Positions 27,668-36,842 of a stretch of DNA of 51,812 nt are shown piece by piece. The stretch's first letter is position 1. Each line of letters begins with the position of its first letter. Both the position numbers and the translations under genes were made by a program. This DNA is from Candidatus Woesearchaeota archaeon CG1_02_57_44 (lineage in GTDB: Archaea; Nanobdellota; Nanobdellia; Woesearchaeales; CG1-02-57-44). Location: positions 1-51,812 of the forward strand of contig MNWW01000020.1 in assembly GCA_001871415.1 (NCBI GenBank), read 5' to 3'. The notes under the pieces were generated by a model. The model was not told the DNA's origin and did not search any database. It saw only the letters and a list, made by a program, of their open reading frames with translations.

Positions 27668-27805
27668 ATGGTCACCTACCGCTGCTTTAACTGCAACAAG
27701 GAAATCGAGGATACCACGCTTCGCAAGAAGGTCCTGTGCAGGTACTGCGGCTCCAAGATTCTTTTCAAGCCACGGCAGACCCTGACCAAGGTTGTGGGAA
27801 GGTAG
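27668..27805 (+). CDS. rpoP: RNA polymerase subunit P (RPC12-like)
   Basis: MVTYRCFNCNKEIEDTTLRKKVLCRYCGSKILFKPRQTLTKVVGR, read by eye between L37Ae and prefoldin. Confidence 0.88.
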   Translation: MVTYRCFNCNKEIEDTTLRKKVLCRYCGSKILFKPRQTLTKVVGR

Positions 27806-27807
27806 CG

Positions 27808-28119
27808 ATGGCTGACGTTGAGCAGCTGCAGGCGATTGAGCAGAACCTTCAGAACCTTCGCTCGCAACGCCAGCAGGTGCAGATGCAGCTGATGGAAACC
27901 GATTCTGCCCTGGAGGAGCTTGACAAGTCAGGAAAAGCCTACCGCATCGTCGGGGGCATCATGGTCGCAGTTGATAAGGATTCATTGCGCGCGGAACTGG
28001 AAAAGAAAAAAGAGCTCTTGCAGGTCCGCAGCAAGACCATAGAAAAGCAGGAAGGCCTTCTGAAGGAGCGCGGCAAGTCATTGCAGGCAGAATTCCTCAA
28101 AGGCATGAAGAAGGAGTGA
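27808..28119 (+). CDS. pfdB: Prefoldin beta subunit
   Basis: MADVEQLQAIEQNLQNLRSQRQQVQMQLMETDSALEELDKSGKAYRIVGGIMV. Confidence 0.9.
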   Translation: MADVEQLQAIEQNLQNLRSQRQQVQMQLMETDSALEELDKSGKAYRIVGGIMVAVDKDSLRAELEKKKELLQVRSKTIEKQEGLLKERGKSLQAEFLKGMKKE

Positions 28120-28376
28120 TGCTCATGGACATCATTGAAGGCGTTATTCACGCCCTGGCGGAGTTGGCTGATGACACAAGCGTTCCAAAGAACGTGCGCG
28201 AGAAAGTCAACGCGGCTAGGGGATTTCTGGGCGAAAAGGATACTGAGCTATCTATCAAGGTCAACAAGGCGCTGGCTGAGCTTGAGGAAGTCAGCGAGGA
28301 TATCAATATCCAGACCTACACGCGAACGCAGCTCTGGAACATCGCGAGCATGCTCGAGAAGGCGCTGCTCAAGTAG
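28116..28376 (+). CDS. UPF0147 family protein
   Basis: LAELADDTSVPKNVREKVNAARGFLGEKDTELSIKVNKALAELEEVSEDINIQTYTRTQLWNIASMLE. Confidence 0.88.
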   Translation: MMLMDIIEGVIHALAELADDTSVPKNVREKVNAARGFLGEKDTELSIKVNKALAELEEVSEDINIQTYTRTQLWNIASMLEKALLK

Positions 28377-28462
28377 AAGTCGTGTTGCAGCAACGGACGC
28401 GGTGCTTGCTGAAGTCTTATTGCAGCAAGAATTTCTGCTATCCTATGTTCCTGATGCCGACC

Positions 28463-29023
28463 CTACTTTTTCTTCGGCTTGATCTTTATGACTTCAGTTC
28501 GCAGCAGGTGCGCGTTGGGGATGCTGATTAAATCATCCCCTGACGTACGCAGGATGACCTCGGTCATGGTGCGCTGCTCGACGATGCCCTCGATACCGCG
28601 CAGGCGTATGCGATCCCCGATAGTGACGAACTTTCGTGAACCCAGCAACAACCCTGCGAAGAAATTCGGCACATAATCCTTGATGGCCAGCAGGATGGAG
28701 AGTACCAGCACAGCGACGACGAGTGTGCCGATGCTGTAGAGCACGGCGGTCGTCACTTTCAGCTGGTTGAGCGCGAGGATGACGCTGGCGAAATAGCCGA
28801 GGTACGTGATGATGTTGCCGATGATGGGCTCCATGGGCATGCCAAAGCCGATGCGCGACAGGCCCTTGTCAAAGTCCAGCTCGAACAGGATGCGCTGCAC
28901 GGACCTGCCGATGATCTTGGCCAGGATGAAACCGACGAGCAGGATGATGACCGAGAGCACGAGATCAGCGACAAATCCACTGAAGACCTCCTGCACAAAG
29001 TCTGTTGCCTGCGAGAGTTGCAT
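28463..29023 (-). CDS. MscS-like small-conductance mechanosensitive channel
   Basis: Three TM segments then FFAGLLLGSRKFVTIGDRIRLRGIEGIVEQRTMTEVILRTSGDDLISIPNAHL. Confidence 0.9.
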   Translation of the reverse strand: MQLSQATDFVQEVFSGFVADLVLSVIILLVGFILAKIIGRSVQRILFELDFDKGLSRIGFGMPMEPIIGNIITYLGYFASVILALNQLKVTTAVLYSIGTLVVAVLVLSILLAIKDYVPNFFAGLLLGSRKFVTIGDRIRLRGIEGIVEQRTMTEVILRTSGDDLISIPNAHLLRTEVIKIKPKKK

Positions 29024-29144
29024 GCTGCGAAAGAGCCCGGGTTGGTATATAAATCTTGTGCGGTGCCTGGCGCGGGTGAAGTGCGCGGGAAGAACCGCTG
29101 CGATCGCTGTTCACGGCAGGAGTTGCGCGAGATTCCCTGCATGT

Positions 29145-30377
29145 TCAGGCTGCGGAGTCGAAACGCTCAGCCACAACCTTCACCGCGTCTGCTCTCGCCG
29201 CAGTCGCGGTGCGCTTGAGCCAGTCGAACAATTCCTGGTCCAGGAAACGTATCGGTCTTACTAGTCCCAGATAGTCGCAGGCCTGCGTGTATGCCTTGAT
29301 GAATTGCCGATGGTGGTGTATGCCTTGCAGTTCCTTGAGCGTGTCTGAGAATACGTCAGGTTCCAGGCCTGCGAGCGAGACCGTGAGATTCTCCCGCAGG
29401 TATGCTCCTATGCTCCTGTTATCCAGCCAGCGCTGCTCAGGCGACAGTGAGCGGATACTCACATTGTGAAGCTGTCTGGCGAGTCCGATGGTGTAGCACA
29501 TGAGCCTTCCGAGATAGTACGTTCCATCTTGGCTGGTCGGGGTGAATTCCTTATCGCTCATCTTCTCGGCGCGTCCCGCGTCAGTCTCGCGTGCGATAGC
29601 GCAGAGCGTGCCATACATGGTCTTGAGTCTAGGCTGCTCGATGCTGAAGCTCTCTCGATGCTGCGTCTCCGCGAACATGGCGACGCCCTCGGTGTAGGTG
29701 TCGCAGAAGATGGTGTACAATGGCGCCATGCAGCCGAGCCAATTGTTGCCGTCGCGTTCCATCCACTGCTCGATGCGGTCCTGCATGGCATACTCTCGAT
29801 TGTAGAGCCCGCGTTTGTGCTCGACCTGATGCTCGAGCTCGTGCGAGAGGGTGCGCAGAAAGAAGCTCGCGTCGAAGCGTCCGGTGAGCAGCCACGGCAC
29901 GTACATCCTGCCTAGCAGCGTCTGCCCGGATATCCAGAGCCAGACATGGTCCGGGGTGGAGATGATCTCGTCATGGTAGGCCAATAGGTCCTTCTTGATG
30001 CCGTCGACGACCTTGACCGTGAAGACCACCTTCTCCTCACCGTCCAGCACGCCGCGCATATCGCCGGCGAGAAGGTGATCGAGCATCTGCAGGAAGAGCT
30101 TGGCCGTGACGGTGCAGAACTCATCGAAGCTGTGCCGTGGGAGGCCGCCGCGTCGGGCGAGACCCTCGGTGATATCGTCCCGCTTGTAGATATGATAGAG
30201 GTTGCGGCTCAGGTACGCGTGCTCCGCCTGTTCTGCCTCACTCAGTTCTGCGCCCGTGTTTATCTTGAGCAGCAGCTGCAGAAAGTGTGCGTATTTCACG
30301 GCGCGGAACTGCAGGAAGTCCATGGAGACCTCGGCAATGGTTCCGCCGAAATCCAATGATAGGCGTGTTGTTGGCAC
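29145..30377 (-). CDS. Putative gluzincin-type metallopeptidase of unassigned family
   Basis: LRTLSHELEHQVEHKRGLY (HExxH) followed by DTYTEGVAMFAETQH (possible third ligand Glu). Confidence 0.55.
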   Translation of the reverse strand: MPTTRLSLDFGGTIAEVSMDFLQFRAVKYAHFLQLLLKINTGAELSEAEQAEHAYLSRNLYHIYKRDDITEGLARRGGLPRHSFDEFCTVTAKLFLQMLDHLLAGDMRGVLDGEEKVVFTVKVVDGIKKDLLAYHDEIISTPDHVWLWISGQTLLGRMYVPWLLTGRFDASFFLRTLSHELEHQVEHKRGLYNREYAMQDRIEQWMERDGNNWLGCMAPLYTIFCDTYTEGVAMFAETQHRESFSIEQPRLKTMYGTLCAIARETDAGRAEKMSDKEFTPTSQDGTYYLGRLMCYTIGLARQLHNVSIRSLSPEQRWLDNRSIGAYLRENLTVSLAGLEPDVFSDTLKELQGIHHHRQFIKAYTQACDYLGLVRPIRFLDQELFDWLKRTATAARADAVKVVAERFDSAA

Positions 30378-30502
30378 AACCGCGACCAGGGATTGAGAGT
30401 TAATAAATGTTCTTGCCCATATACGACTCGGTGCAGACTGTTGGACGATGCGTCGCTTTCGACCCAGAAACCTTTATTAAATCACCACGGTTTCAGCAAC
30501 CC

Positions 30503-31609
30503 ATGGCTGAACAGTTGTCCGCGGCCCAGCGCCACAAGCTCAAGCGTTTCATCGAGGTACTGGAAAAGCCGCGCGGCCGCAACACGGAGTTGGTCACGGT
30601 CTATGTGCCTGCGGGCTACGAGCTTACCAAAGTCATCCAGCAGCTCGCGCAGGAGCAGGGGACAGCGACCAATATCAAGAGCACGACCACGAGAAAGAAT
30701 GTCCTCTCCGGCCTCGAGCGCATGATCCAGCACCTGCGCCTCTACGACAAGACACCACCGCATGGCCTCGCTGCCTTTTCTGGTAATGTCGCGGAGCAGG
30801 AAGGGCAGCAGGATGTCGGTGTCTGGAGCATTGAGCCTCCGATGGAGCTCAAGATCCGCATATACCGCTGCGACAAGCAATTCATCCTTGAGCCCTTGCA
30901 GGAGATGCTTGAGGTGCACGAGCTCTATGGCCTGATAGTCATGGACCGTCGCGACGCTTCGTTGGCGACCCTCAAGGGCAAGCTCATCACCACGTTGGTC
31001 GAGACGCGCTCGAGCGTCCCCGGAAAGTTCAAGGCGGGCGGTCAGTCGGCGGCGAGGTTCGCGCGCATCAGGGAAGGCGAGGCATTGGCCTTCTACAAGA
31101 AGGTCGCGGATTACGCGAAAGACCAGTTTTTGCATCTTAATCTCAAGGGTCTGCTCATCGGCGGTCCTGGCCCGAATAAGCATGAGTTTGTCGACGGTGG
31201 TTTCCTGACGGGTGATCTGGCCAAGAAAGTCATTGCCGTCAAAGACCTCAGCTATACCGGCGACTTCGGACTGCAGGAGCTGCTCGAGCGCTGTCAGGAT
31301 GTGTTGGCCGCGGAAGAGGTGGCGAAGGAAAAAGTCCTGGTCAATGATTTTCTCAAGCGTCTGGCGACGAGTCCTGGCTCTGCCTGCTACGGTAAGGATG
31401 AGACATTGCGCCTGCTCAAGATGGGCACGATTGATATCGTCCTGCTCAGTGAGAGCACAGACGATAAACTCATCGACGAGTTCGAGGCCATCGCCGTGCA
31501 GTTCGGCACCCGCGTCGAGCTCATCAGCGCGGACACGCGCGAAGGCGCGCAGCTCCAGCAGATAGGGGGCATCGCGGGCATGCTGCGCTATGAGGTGCAG
31601 GATGCCTGA
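30503..31609 (+). CDS. prf1: Peptide chain release factor aRF1
   Basis: GTATNIKSTTTRKNV (NIKS), GGQSAARFARIREGEALAFYKKVADYA (GGQ); start at MAEQLSAAQRHK. Confidence 0.97.
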   Translation: MAEQLSAAQRHKLKRFIEVLEKPRGRNTELVTVYVPAGYELTKVIQQLAQEQGTATNIKSTTTRKNVLSGLERMIQHLRLYDKTPPHGLAAFSGNVAEQEGQQDVGVWSIEPPMELKIRIYRCDKQFILEPLQEMLEVHELYGLIVMDRRDASLATLKGKLITTLVETRSSVPGKFKAGGQSAARFARIREGEALAFYKKVADYAKDQFLHLNLKGLLIGGPGPNKHEFVDGGFLTGDLAKKVIAVKDLSYTGDFGLQELLERCQDVLAAEEVAKEKVLVNDFLKRLATSPGSACYGKDETLRLLKMGTIDIVLLSESTDDKLIDEFEAIAVQFGTRVELISADTREGAQLQQIGGIAGMLRYEVQDA

Positions 31610-32255
31610 TCTTGTGGCAGAGGCGTATGAGCACCTGATGCAAAAGCCTTGCCCCTACGAGACAAAGCTCACTTATTCCGGCAGGTTCAAGTCATACAAC
31701 GCGCATCTGAGGCGCACATGGAAACTGCTTGAAGTCAGAGCGTCAAGAGAGTGGGAGGATATCGACCGCGACATCCAACGGGGACTCATCCAGAGTCTGC
31801 TATCTCGTTTCTACAAGTCTGCTCCCAGGACATCATACATCGACCTCTATGACGCTTTCATCCGCAACCTGCACAAGGCGATAATCAACCACGTGCAGGA
31901 CCCGTTGCTCAAGGCGTCTTTTGAGCGCGTCAACGAGCGGATGCTCGACGGCATGCTGGGCGAGTGCAACCTCAAGTGGTCTGGCTCGTCGGCAAGGGTG
32001 CTGGGCACCTACGAGTACGCGTCCGATACCATCCGCATCAGCAAAGCAGTCGCGCATGACCTGGAGCTGCTCGACTATGTCATGTACCACGAGATGCTCC
32101 ACAAGAAGCATAAGTTCTATACTGCGGGACGTCGGACCTTCCATCATACGCGCGCGTTCCTGCGTGATGAAAAAAAGTTTCCAGGCCGTGACGCGCTCGA
32201 GCGTCGTCTCAGCTACCTGTGCCGCCGCCGAGGACTGCGTCGGGATGGTAGCTGA
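31590..32255 (+). CDS. SprT-like / M48-like metallopeptidase domain protein
   Basis: SDTIRISKAVAHDLELLDYVMYHEMLHKKHKF (HExxH). Confidence 0.75.
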   Translation: MRCRMPDLVAEAYEHLMQKPCPYETKLTYSGRFKSYNAHLRRTWKLLEVRASREWEDIDRDIQRGLIQSLLSRFYKSAPRTSYIDLYDAFIRNLHKAIINHVQDPLLKASFERVNERMLDGMLGECNLKWSGSSARVLGTYEYASDTIRISKAVAHDLELLDYVMYHEMLHKKHKFYTAGRRTFHHTRAFLRDEKKFPGRDALERRLSYLCRRRGLRRDGS

Positions 32256-32871
32256 GCTGTCTCGCGGCGATGATGTCACCATCCTGCATCGGATACAGTC
32301 CATGCAGGAACGTGCGCAGCGCCGCGAGATCAGCGTCACGCATGGTGATGGAGAGCGGAAGCACGCCTGCGAGATGGCGCAGGTAGATGCCTTGGGGGTT
32401 GTCCAGGTTGTCCGGGACGACGGGGGGGAGCGTATGCACCAGGACGCCCTGTTCGAACGCGTGGTTGTACGCGTAGCCTCTGGCGTGCAGGTCTGCTAGC
32501 ACATGGTAGGTCTTTTGCGCTGTGGTGCCGCAGTCCAGTCGAGCGGAGATATCTTCCAAGCATGAAAGGCCGGATATCTCTCGTTCGGCGTAGAATTTAT
32601 CGCTGACCCTGGTGATGCTGGTATACGGGCTTCTGCCTTGCTCGCCCTGCAGGCCGAACAATGTTTTGACAAGCTCTCGTTCATGGGGCTTGTCACCGTC
32701 GCGGGTGGAGAATGAGCGCACGATGAACGCCTGGGTTGTGGCGGCGCCAGCAGATTCGAGCACCACGCGCGAATAGAGCTCACGCTGGTGCGGGTTGAGC
32801 GTGAGGGTCTCATAGGACAGGAGTCTGCCCGAAAGCCCCAGCTCGCTCAATGCTTCTTGGATGTCGATCAT
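32209..32871 (-). CDS. Third gene of the Rel-like operon; degenerate protein-kinase/APH-fold-like protein
   Basis: AFIVRSFSTRDGDKPHERELVKTLF...YHVLADLHARGYAYNHAFEQGVLVHTLPPVVPDNLDN resembles the kinase LHxxGxxHxDxxxxN...D layout without clear catalytic residues; ATGA overlap with upstream gene. Confidence 0.4.
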   Translation of the reverse strand: MIDIQEALSELGLSGRLLSYETLTLNPHQRELYSRVVLESAGAATTQAFIVRSFSTRDGDKPHERELVKTLFGLQGEQGRSPYTSITRVSDKFYAEREISGLSCLEDISARLDCGTTAQKTYHVLADLHARGYAYNHAFEQGVLVHTLPPVVPDNLDNPQGIYLRHLAGVLPLSITMRDADLAALRTFLHGLYPMQDGDIIAARQLSYHPDAVLGGGTGS

Positions 32872-34397
32872 GGTGTATCACCTATCGCTGCAAGTATATT
32901 GTTGCGGGATGGACGCAGGTTCTCGATGATGGCGCCCATGACGATGAGTTCTGAGAGGTTCGGGCCTCGTCCGTCGCCAAGGGTTACCTGGTGCGCCGCG
33001 CGCATGACATCGACACGGTTGGAATCCTTGTACACATGGTGGCTGACCACTGGGTCCTGATATTGCTGGCGGATATGCTGGTCACGCTGGACCAGCTGCA
33101 GCTCCAGACGCAGTCCGCCAGGGGTCTGGACAGCATAGTGGATGGCCTCGTAGTAGGAGGTGTTGCCCTCACCGTCGATGCGCTCACGGCGGAAGCGGCC
33201 TGTGCGGTTGTCTATCTCGATGAGATACGGCATGCCTGGGGTGGGGATGTGATGTGCGCTTTGGATGATGTACTTGTCCGCGTCGACCATGGTGCCTGAA
33301 TACCTGTCAAGGGCATGAGTATTGTGGTCGTAGTGGTCGGGGTTGAACCGGAACAGCTCCCGGACGGTATTATCGATAAGGTAGGTCAGTCCAGGATAAT
33401 GCGCTTCATGGACCACGATTCGCATGGCGCCAAGATCAGAGAACGCGTCCACATCGAAGGCAGGCGTCACAGCATACTGCACGAGCTTGATGAAGAAATC
33501 TTGCTTCGTCCTGCTGCTTAGGTCGAAGGCATAGGGGCGCAGGTCCGCGTGTGATGGAGAAGAAGGGTTCTGGCGCATCTCTTCAAGCGTCTGCTGGAGT
33601 GGGCCTATGAGGTATCCCATATTCATGCGCCTGGAGCGCTCCCCGCGTCTGCGGTCGACCCGTGAGAGGTGGTGCGCTGATATATCCTCATCCGTCAGAT
33701 GCTGGGCGGCGGCGAAGATGGGATGTCCCTGGCCGAAATAGCCGTTCTGTGCGAGCAGGTGGACAAGATCGGTCTGTATGGTGGCCCTGTCCCTCGGCAA
33801 GTCGGGGTCGGATTTGGCGATGACCGATGCAAAGACGCGCCGGCAGATCTCCTGCTCGATGCTGCTCCAATCGTGCGCGCATGGCCTGAATCGTTCACGT
33901 CTGCCCACGAGGACGGCGTTGCTCTGCTGATGACTGCCAGCGACGACCCTGCTCGATTCTACGCGGAGCTGCTCGCAGTGCTTCCCCTGATGGAAATAGA
34001 GGTCGGTGTAGAGCAGCGCTTCGGTGCCTGGGAGGGTGTCCTGCCCGAAGGGGATGATGGCCTTGCCGAGTTCCAGAGGGCCTTCCTCGGTATCGGCCAC
34101 GGGTCTTATGGTATGATACAGCGCCCTTGATGATTGATGTCCAAGGAGTGCCTGCAGACCTCCAGGGGCGCTGGCCATCATGCTGGTGGTGTCTTCCAGC
34201 GCGCTGGTGTGGCGGGCGAGGAAGTCCTGCACGCCCAGGTGCGCCTGCGCGGCCTCATCGTCGCGGAGGATGGTGCCCCACAGTCCGAGGGTCCCGTCCT
34301 CCGGGACAAGCTCCTGCCAGTCGAGGTCTGCGTATGGGTGCGCTAGTTCGAGCGCCGTGTCGTAGACTTCGCCAGGGCTGTTGAACCGGATGCTCAT
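32868..34397 (-). CDS. RelA/SpoT synthetase-domain-like protein
   Basis: SSRTKQDFFIKLVQYAVTPAFDVDAFSDLGAMRIVV vs GRxKxxYSIxxKM...IxDLxAxRxIV; TSYYEAIHYAVQTPGGLRLELQLVQRDQHI vs GYQSLHTxVxGPxGxxVEIQIRTxxMH; VVSHHVYK vs GxAAHWxYK. Start MSIRFNSPGE chosen for the ATGA overlap (ORF track starts at 34472). Confidence 0.75.
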   Translation of the reverse strand: MSIRFNSPGEVYDTALELAHPYADLDWQELVPEDGTLGLWGTILRDDEAAQAHLGVQDFLARHTSALEDTTSMMASAPGGLQALLGHQSSRALYHTIRPVADTEEGPLELGKAIIPFGQDTLPGTEALLYTDLYFHQGKHCEQLRVESSRVVAGSHQQSNAVLVGRRERFRPCAHDWSSIEQEICRRVFASVIAKSDPDLPRDRATIQTDLVHLLAQNGYFGQGHPIFAAAQHLTDEDISAHHLSRVDRRRGERSRRMNMGYLIGPLQQTLEEMRQNPSSPSHADLRPYAFDLSSRTKQDFFIKLVQYAVTPAFDVDAFSDLGAMRIVVHEAHYPGLTYLIDNTVRELFRFNPDHYDHNTHALDRYSGTMVDADKYIIQSAHHIPTPGMPYLIEIDNRTGRFRRERIDGEGNTSYYEAIHYAVQTPGGLRLELQLVQRDQHIRQQYQDPVVSHHVYKDSNRVDVMRAAHQVTLGDGRGPNLSELIVMGAIIENLRPSRNNILAAIGDTP

Positions 34398-35884
34398 TGT
34401 GTGCGCCCCGTATCGATGTACTGTTTCATGGTGCGAAGATAGTCCAGGGTCAGTAGTCTCCCTGCGCGCCATGGCTTGCCGTGCAGCTGCGCATGAAGGT
34501 CTAGCGACCCATAGGTGTGCAGCGCGGCCATCTGGGTGCTTTCGGCGCCATAGGCGGTGTCAGGGCGTGACACGATGCGGGTGCGTTCCAGGTGCAGGTT
34601 GCGCCCGGACTCAAGGACCAGCGCAGCGTAGGCGGTGTCGAGCAGGTCTTGTGTCCCCGGCGGTCGTTCTTTCATGACGCTCCAGACTTCATCGCCTATC
34701 AGCGATGCCTTGGTGGTGACTTTGCGCCTGGCGCGAGGGTCATCTCCGACAGTGCGCAGATTGCTCGTGATGTCGCATGCTGCTTTTGCGATGAGTCCTG
34801 TGGCGTAATCTTCGCGGCCTGCCCGCAACGCGAGTATGGCCTGGTTGCCCAGGTTGCGAAGGTACCCCTCCTTGTAGTGGTACAACCGTATGGCATTGAG
34901 CAGGTTGGGATCATCCAGGGGTGAGTAGCCGGCGAAATATTCTGTCGGATGCGCCTGCCAGGAGTTCCAGAGTGCCAGGCGATCGTCCAGGGTGGGGTGT
35001 GGGATTTCTGGTTGATACTCTGGTCGTTCATGCTCTACGATGTCTTCTGTCCGAAGGGGATTGCCTGGTCCGATGTCTTGCCATCGGTCAGTGCCTTCAG
35101 CATATGCCGTGACGAACGCGCCGACGTTTGCTTGCATCTCTCTGAAGTGTTCTGGGACCTGGATGTGCGACAGGGTGTCGAGCACCAGCTGCGCCCGGTC
35201 AGCGCGGTCCATCTGCGCGAGCATGCCTCTGACACGATGGGGGCGGGGAGCCCACGACGCTTTCTGGTGGGCTCTGTTTGTCAGGCTCCCGGTGATGTTG
35301 CGCACCAAAATGGAGCTGAAATCCGTGAGCGCCCAGACCTGGTCGGCCACATCGGGGCCGCTCATCTCGCCGATGGCGGCTATCCAGGAGAGGGCGTCAT
35401 CCCAGTTGTTGCTGAGGTCCTCGACAGCGTCATGGACCATGGTTATCTTCCGCAGCTCCGGGGACACATATTGTCTCCTGGCGACAGCAAGCTCCTCGAG
35501 GCGGCGCGCGCGAAAGGTGCAGTCGAGCGGATGCGAGGCTGCGGACACAGCGGTGAACTGGCGTTGCGTGTGGAGGAACTTGCCCATGATGAACGCGTAT
35601 TCCTGCTCAAGTCCAGCACCGATGGTGCCTCGCATTTCCAGGTAGGGGACCCAACGATGGTATTTGTTGATCTCCATCTCGAAAGGGTCTGTTCCCGCGT
35701 ACCTCATCAGGTCTGTAGCGTCATGCATGTGCGCGTAGGCCGCGAATCCCATGTCCGCCTCCATGCGGTGCCGATAGAGCTGACGCTCGAGAAGGCCAAG
35801 ATGCCGGTCTGTCAGCAAGTGGATGCGAGGCGTCAACGAGACCAGCGAATGCTTCGTACGCAATAACCTGCCCAGAGGGTCCAT
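34394..35884 (-). CDS. HD protein like the RelA/SpoT (p)ppGpp hydrolase domain
   Basis: HPLDCTFRARRLEELAVARRQYVSPELRKITMVHDAVEDLSNNWDDALSWI vs RSH HP...AALLHDxVEDTxxTxExI; GMLAQMDRADRAQLVLDTLSHI vs MLxAMxxDxRVxLxKLADRLHN; start MDPLGRLLRT with TTATAAA box ~25 nt upstream. Confidence 0.72.
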   Translation of the reverse strand: MDPLGRLLRTKHSLVSLTPRIHLLTDRHLGLLERQLYRHRMEADMGFAAYAHMHDATDLMRYAGTDPFEMEINKYHRWVPYLEMRGTIGAGLEQEYAFIMGKFLHTQRQFTAVSAASHPLDCTFRARRLEELAVARRQYVSPELRKITMVHDAVEDLSNNWDDALSWIAAIGEMSGPDVADQVWALTDFSSILVRNITGSLTNRAHQKASWAPRPHRVRGMLAQMDRADRAQLVLDTLSHIQVPEHFREMQANVGAFVTAYAEGTDRWQDIGPGNPLRTEDIVEHERPEYQPEIPHPTLDDRLALWNSWQAHPTEYFAGYSPLDDPNLLNAIRLYHYKEGYLRNLGNQAILALRAGREDYATGLIAKAACDITSNLRTVGDDPRARRKVTTKASLIGDEVWSVMKERPPGTQDLLDTAYAALVLESGRNLHLERTRIVSRPDTAYGAESTQMAALHTYGSLDLHAQLHGKPWRAGRLLTLDYLRTMKQYIDTGRTQ

Positions 35885-36017
35885 TCCATCCGCAGCACCT
35901 CTTTCCCATTTATAAGCTTTTCTATTTGTTGTTACTTTATAGTTAATACTTTGAAGGTTGGGGGACTCTGCCAACCTCCCGCAAACCTTTTTATAGCCGC
36001 TACATTCCTCTCGTCTC

Positions 36018-36245
36018 ATGGCTGAACAATCCAAGAATGAACAATCCCGCGCTGAGCGCGTCGGCTTTCACAAGGGGGCGCTATCGACACTGGCAAAAGA
36101 GCGCCAGGAGCTTGGTCGCATTCTCGGCATCGTAGAGCAACTCATGCAGGCGCATGTGCAGTCCCTCAAGGAACTGGGCGTCGATCTCGTGGCAGAAGCC
36201 GAGAAGGCAAAGAAGCAAAAGCCCATAGAGGACATGATCAATTAG
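36018..36245 (+). CDS. Small helical protein of unknown function, divergent from the Rel-like operon
   Basis: 75-aa ORF MAEQSKNEQSRAERVGFHKGALSTLAKERQELGRILGIVEQLM; TATA TTTTTATA upstream. Confidence 0.7.
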   Translation: MAEQSKNEQSRAERVGFHKGALSTLAKERQELGRILGIVEQLMQAHVQSLKELGVDLVAEAEKAKKQKPIEDMIN

Positions 36246-36254
36246 TGTGAGTGC

Positions 36255-36842
36255 ATGCGTAAATCCTCTGCCCCCATTGCTGTCCACCATATGACTCCTG
36301 TGCAGGCCAGGACATATCCTTCTGTTCAGGCCAATGCGTCTTCTCCTGTGAGCTTTACTTGCAAAGGGCACCCGAACATCAGGGCTGCCCACGCGAGCAC
36401 CATTGAGTTCACTAGGGACGAAACGCTGACAACACAAGGCGACTGCATCATCGGTATTGCCTGTGATTTCACGTCTGAGCACTGCCGCTCGCTGCCGCAG
36501 GGTCGCGCGCGTATAATGCTTCAGCTGCAGACAGAATCCGCAGATGGCGTCAGTTCCGCAGAACAATTGCGTGATTCCTTCACCTCAGAGATAATCGAAG
36601 GATTCAACCATCATGAGATGGTCTTTCGGCGCAGCGTGTTCCACAGTGAGCGTACGGCAGGCATCCGCGCTGACAAGGCCGCGTGCAACATCAATCGCAG
36701 CATTATCTACGCGCTGCAGAATCCTGATACGAGGATGACGGTCACGATCGCACCCGCTGACGAGGAGATCTCCACGCATGCTGTCCATCCAATGAAGATT
36801 CCAAAACAACGGCAAGCGCCTATCGGAGGAACCAGGCAATGA
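36255..36842 (+). CDS. DUF371 family protein
   Basis: FTCKGHPNIRAAHASTIEFTRDETLTTQGDCIIGIACDF. Confidence 0.9.
   Translation: MRKSSAPIAVHHMTPVQARTYPSVQANASSPVSFTCKGHPNIRAAHASTIEFTRDETLTTQGDCIIGIACDFTSEHCRSLPQGRARIMLQLQTESADGVSSAEQLRDSFTSEIIEGFNHHEMVFRRSVFHSERTAGIRADKAACNINRSIIYALQNPDTRMTVTIAPADEEISTHAVHPMKIPKQRQAPIGGTRQ

Noticed and set aside
34949-35866. 305-aa + strand ORF opposite the HD gene
   Set aside because: Composition without motifs; the minus strand has HDxxED, a TATA box and coupled downstream genes.
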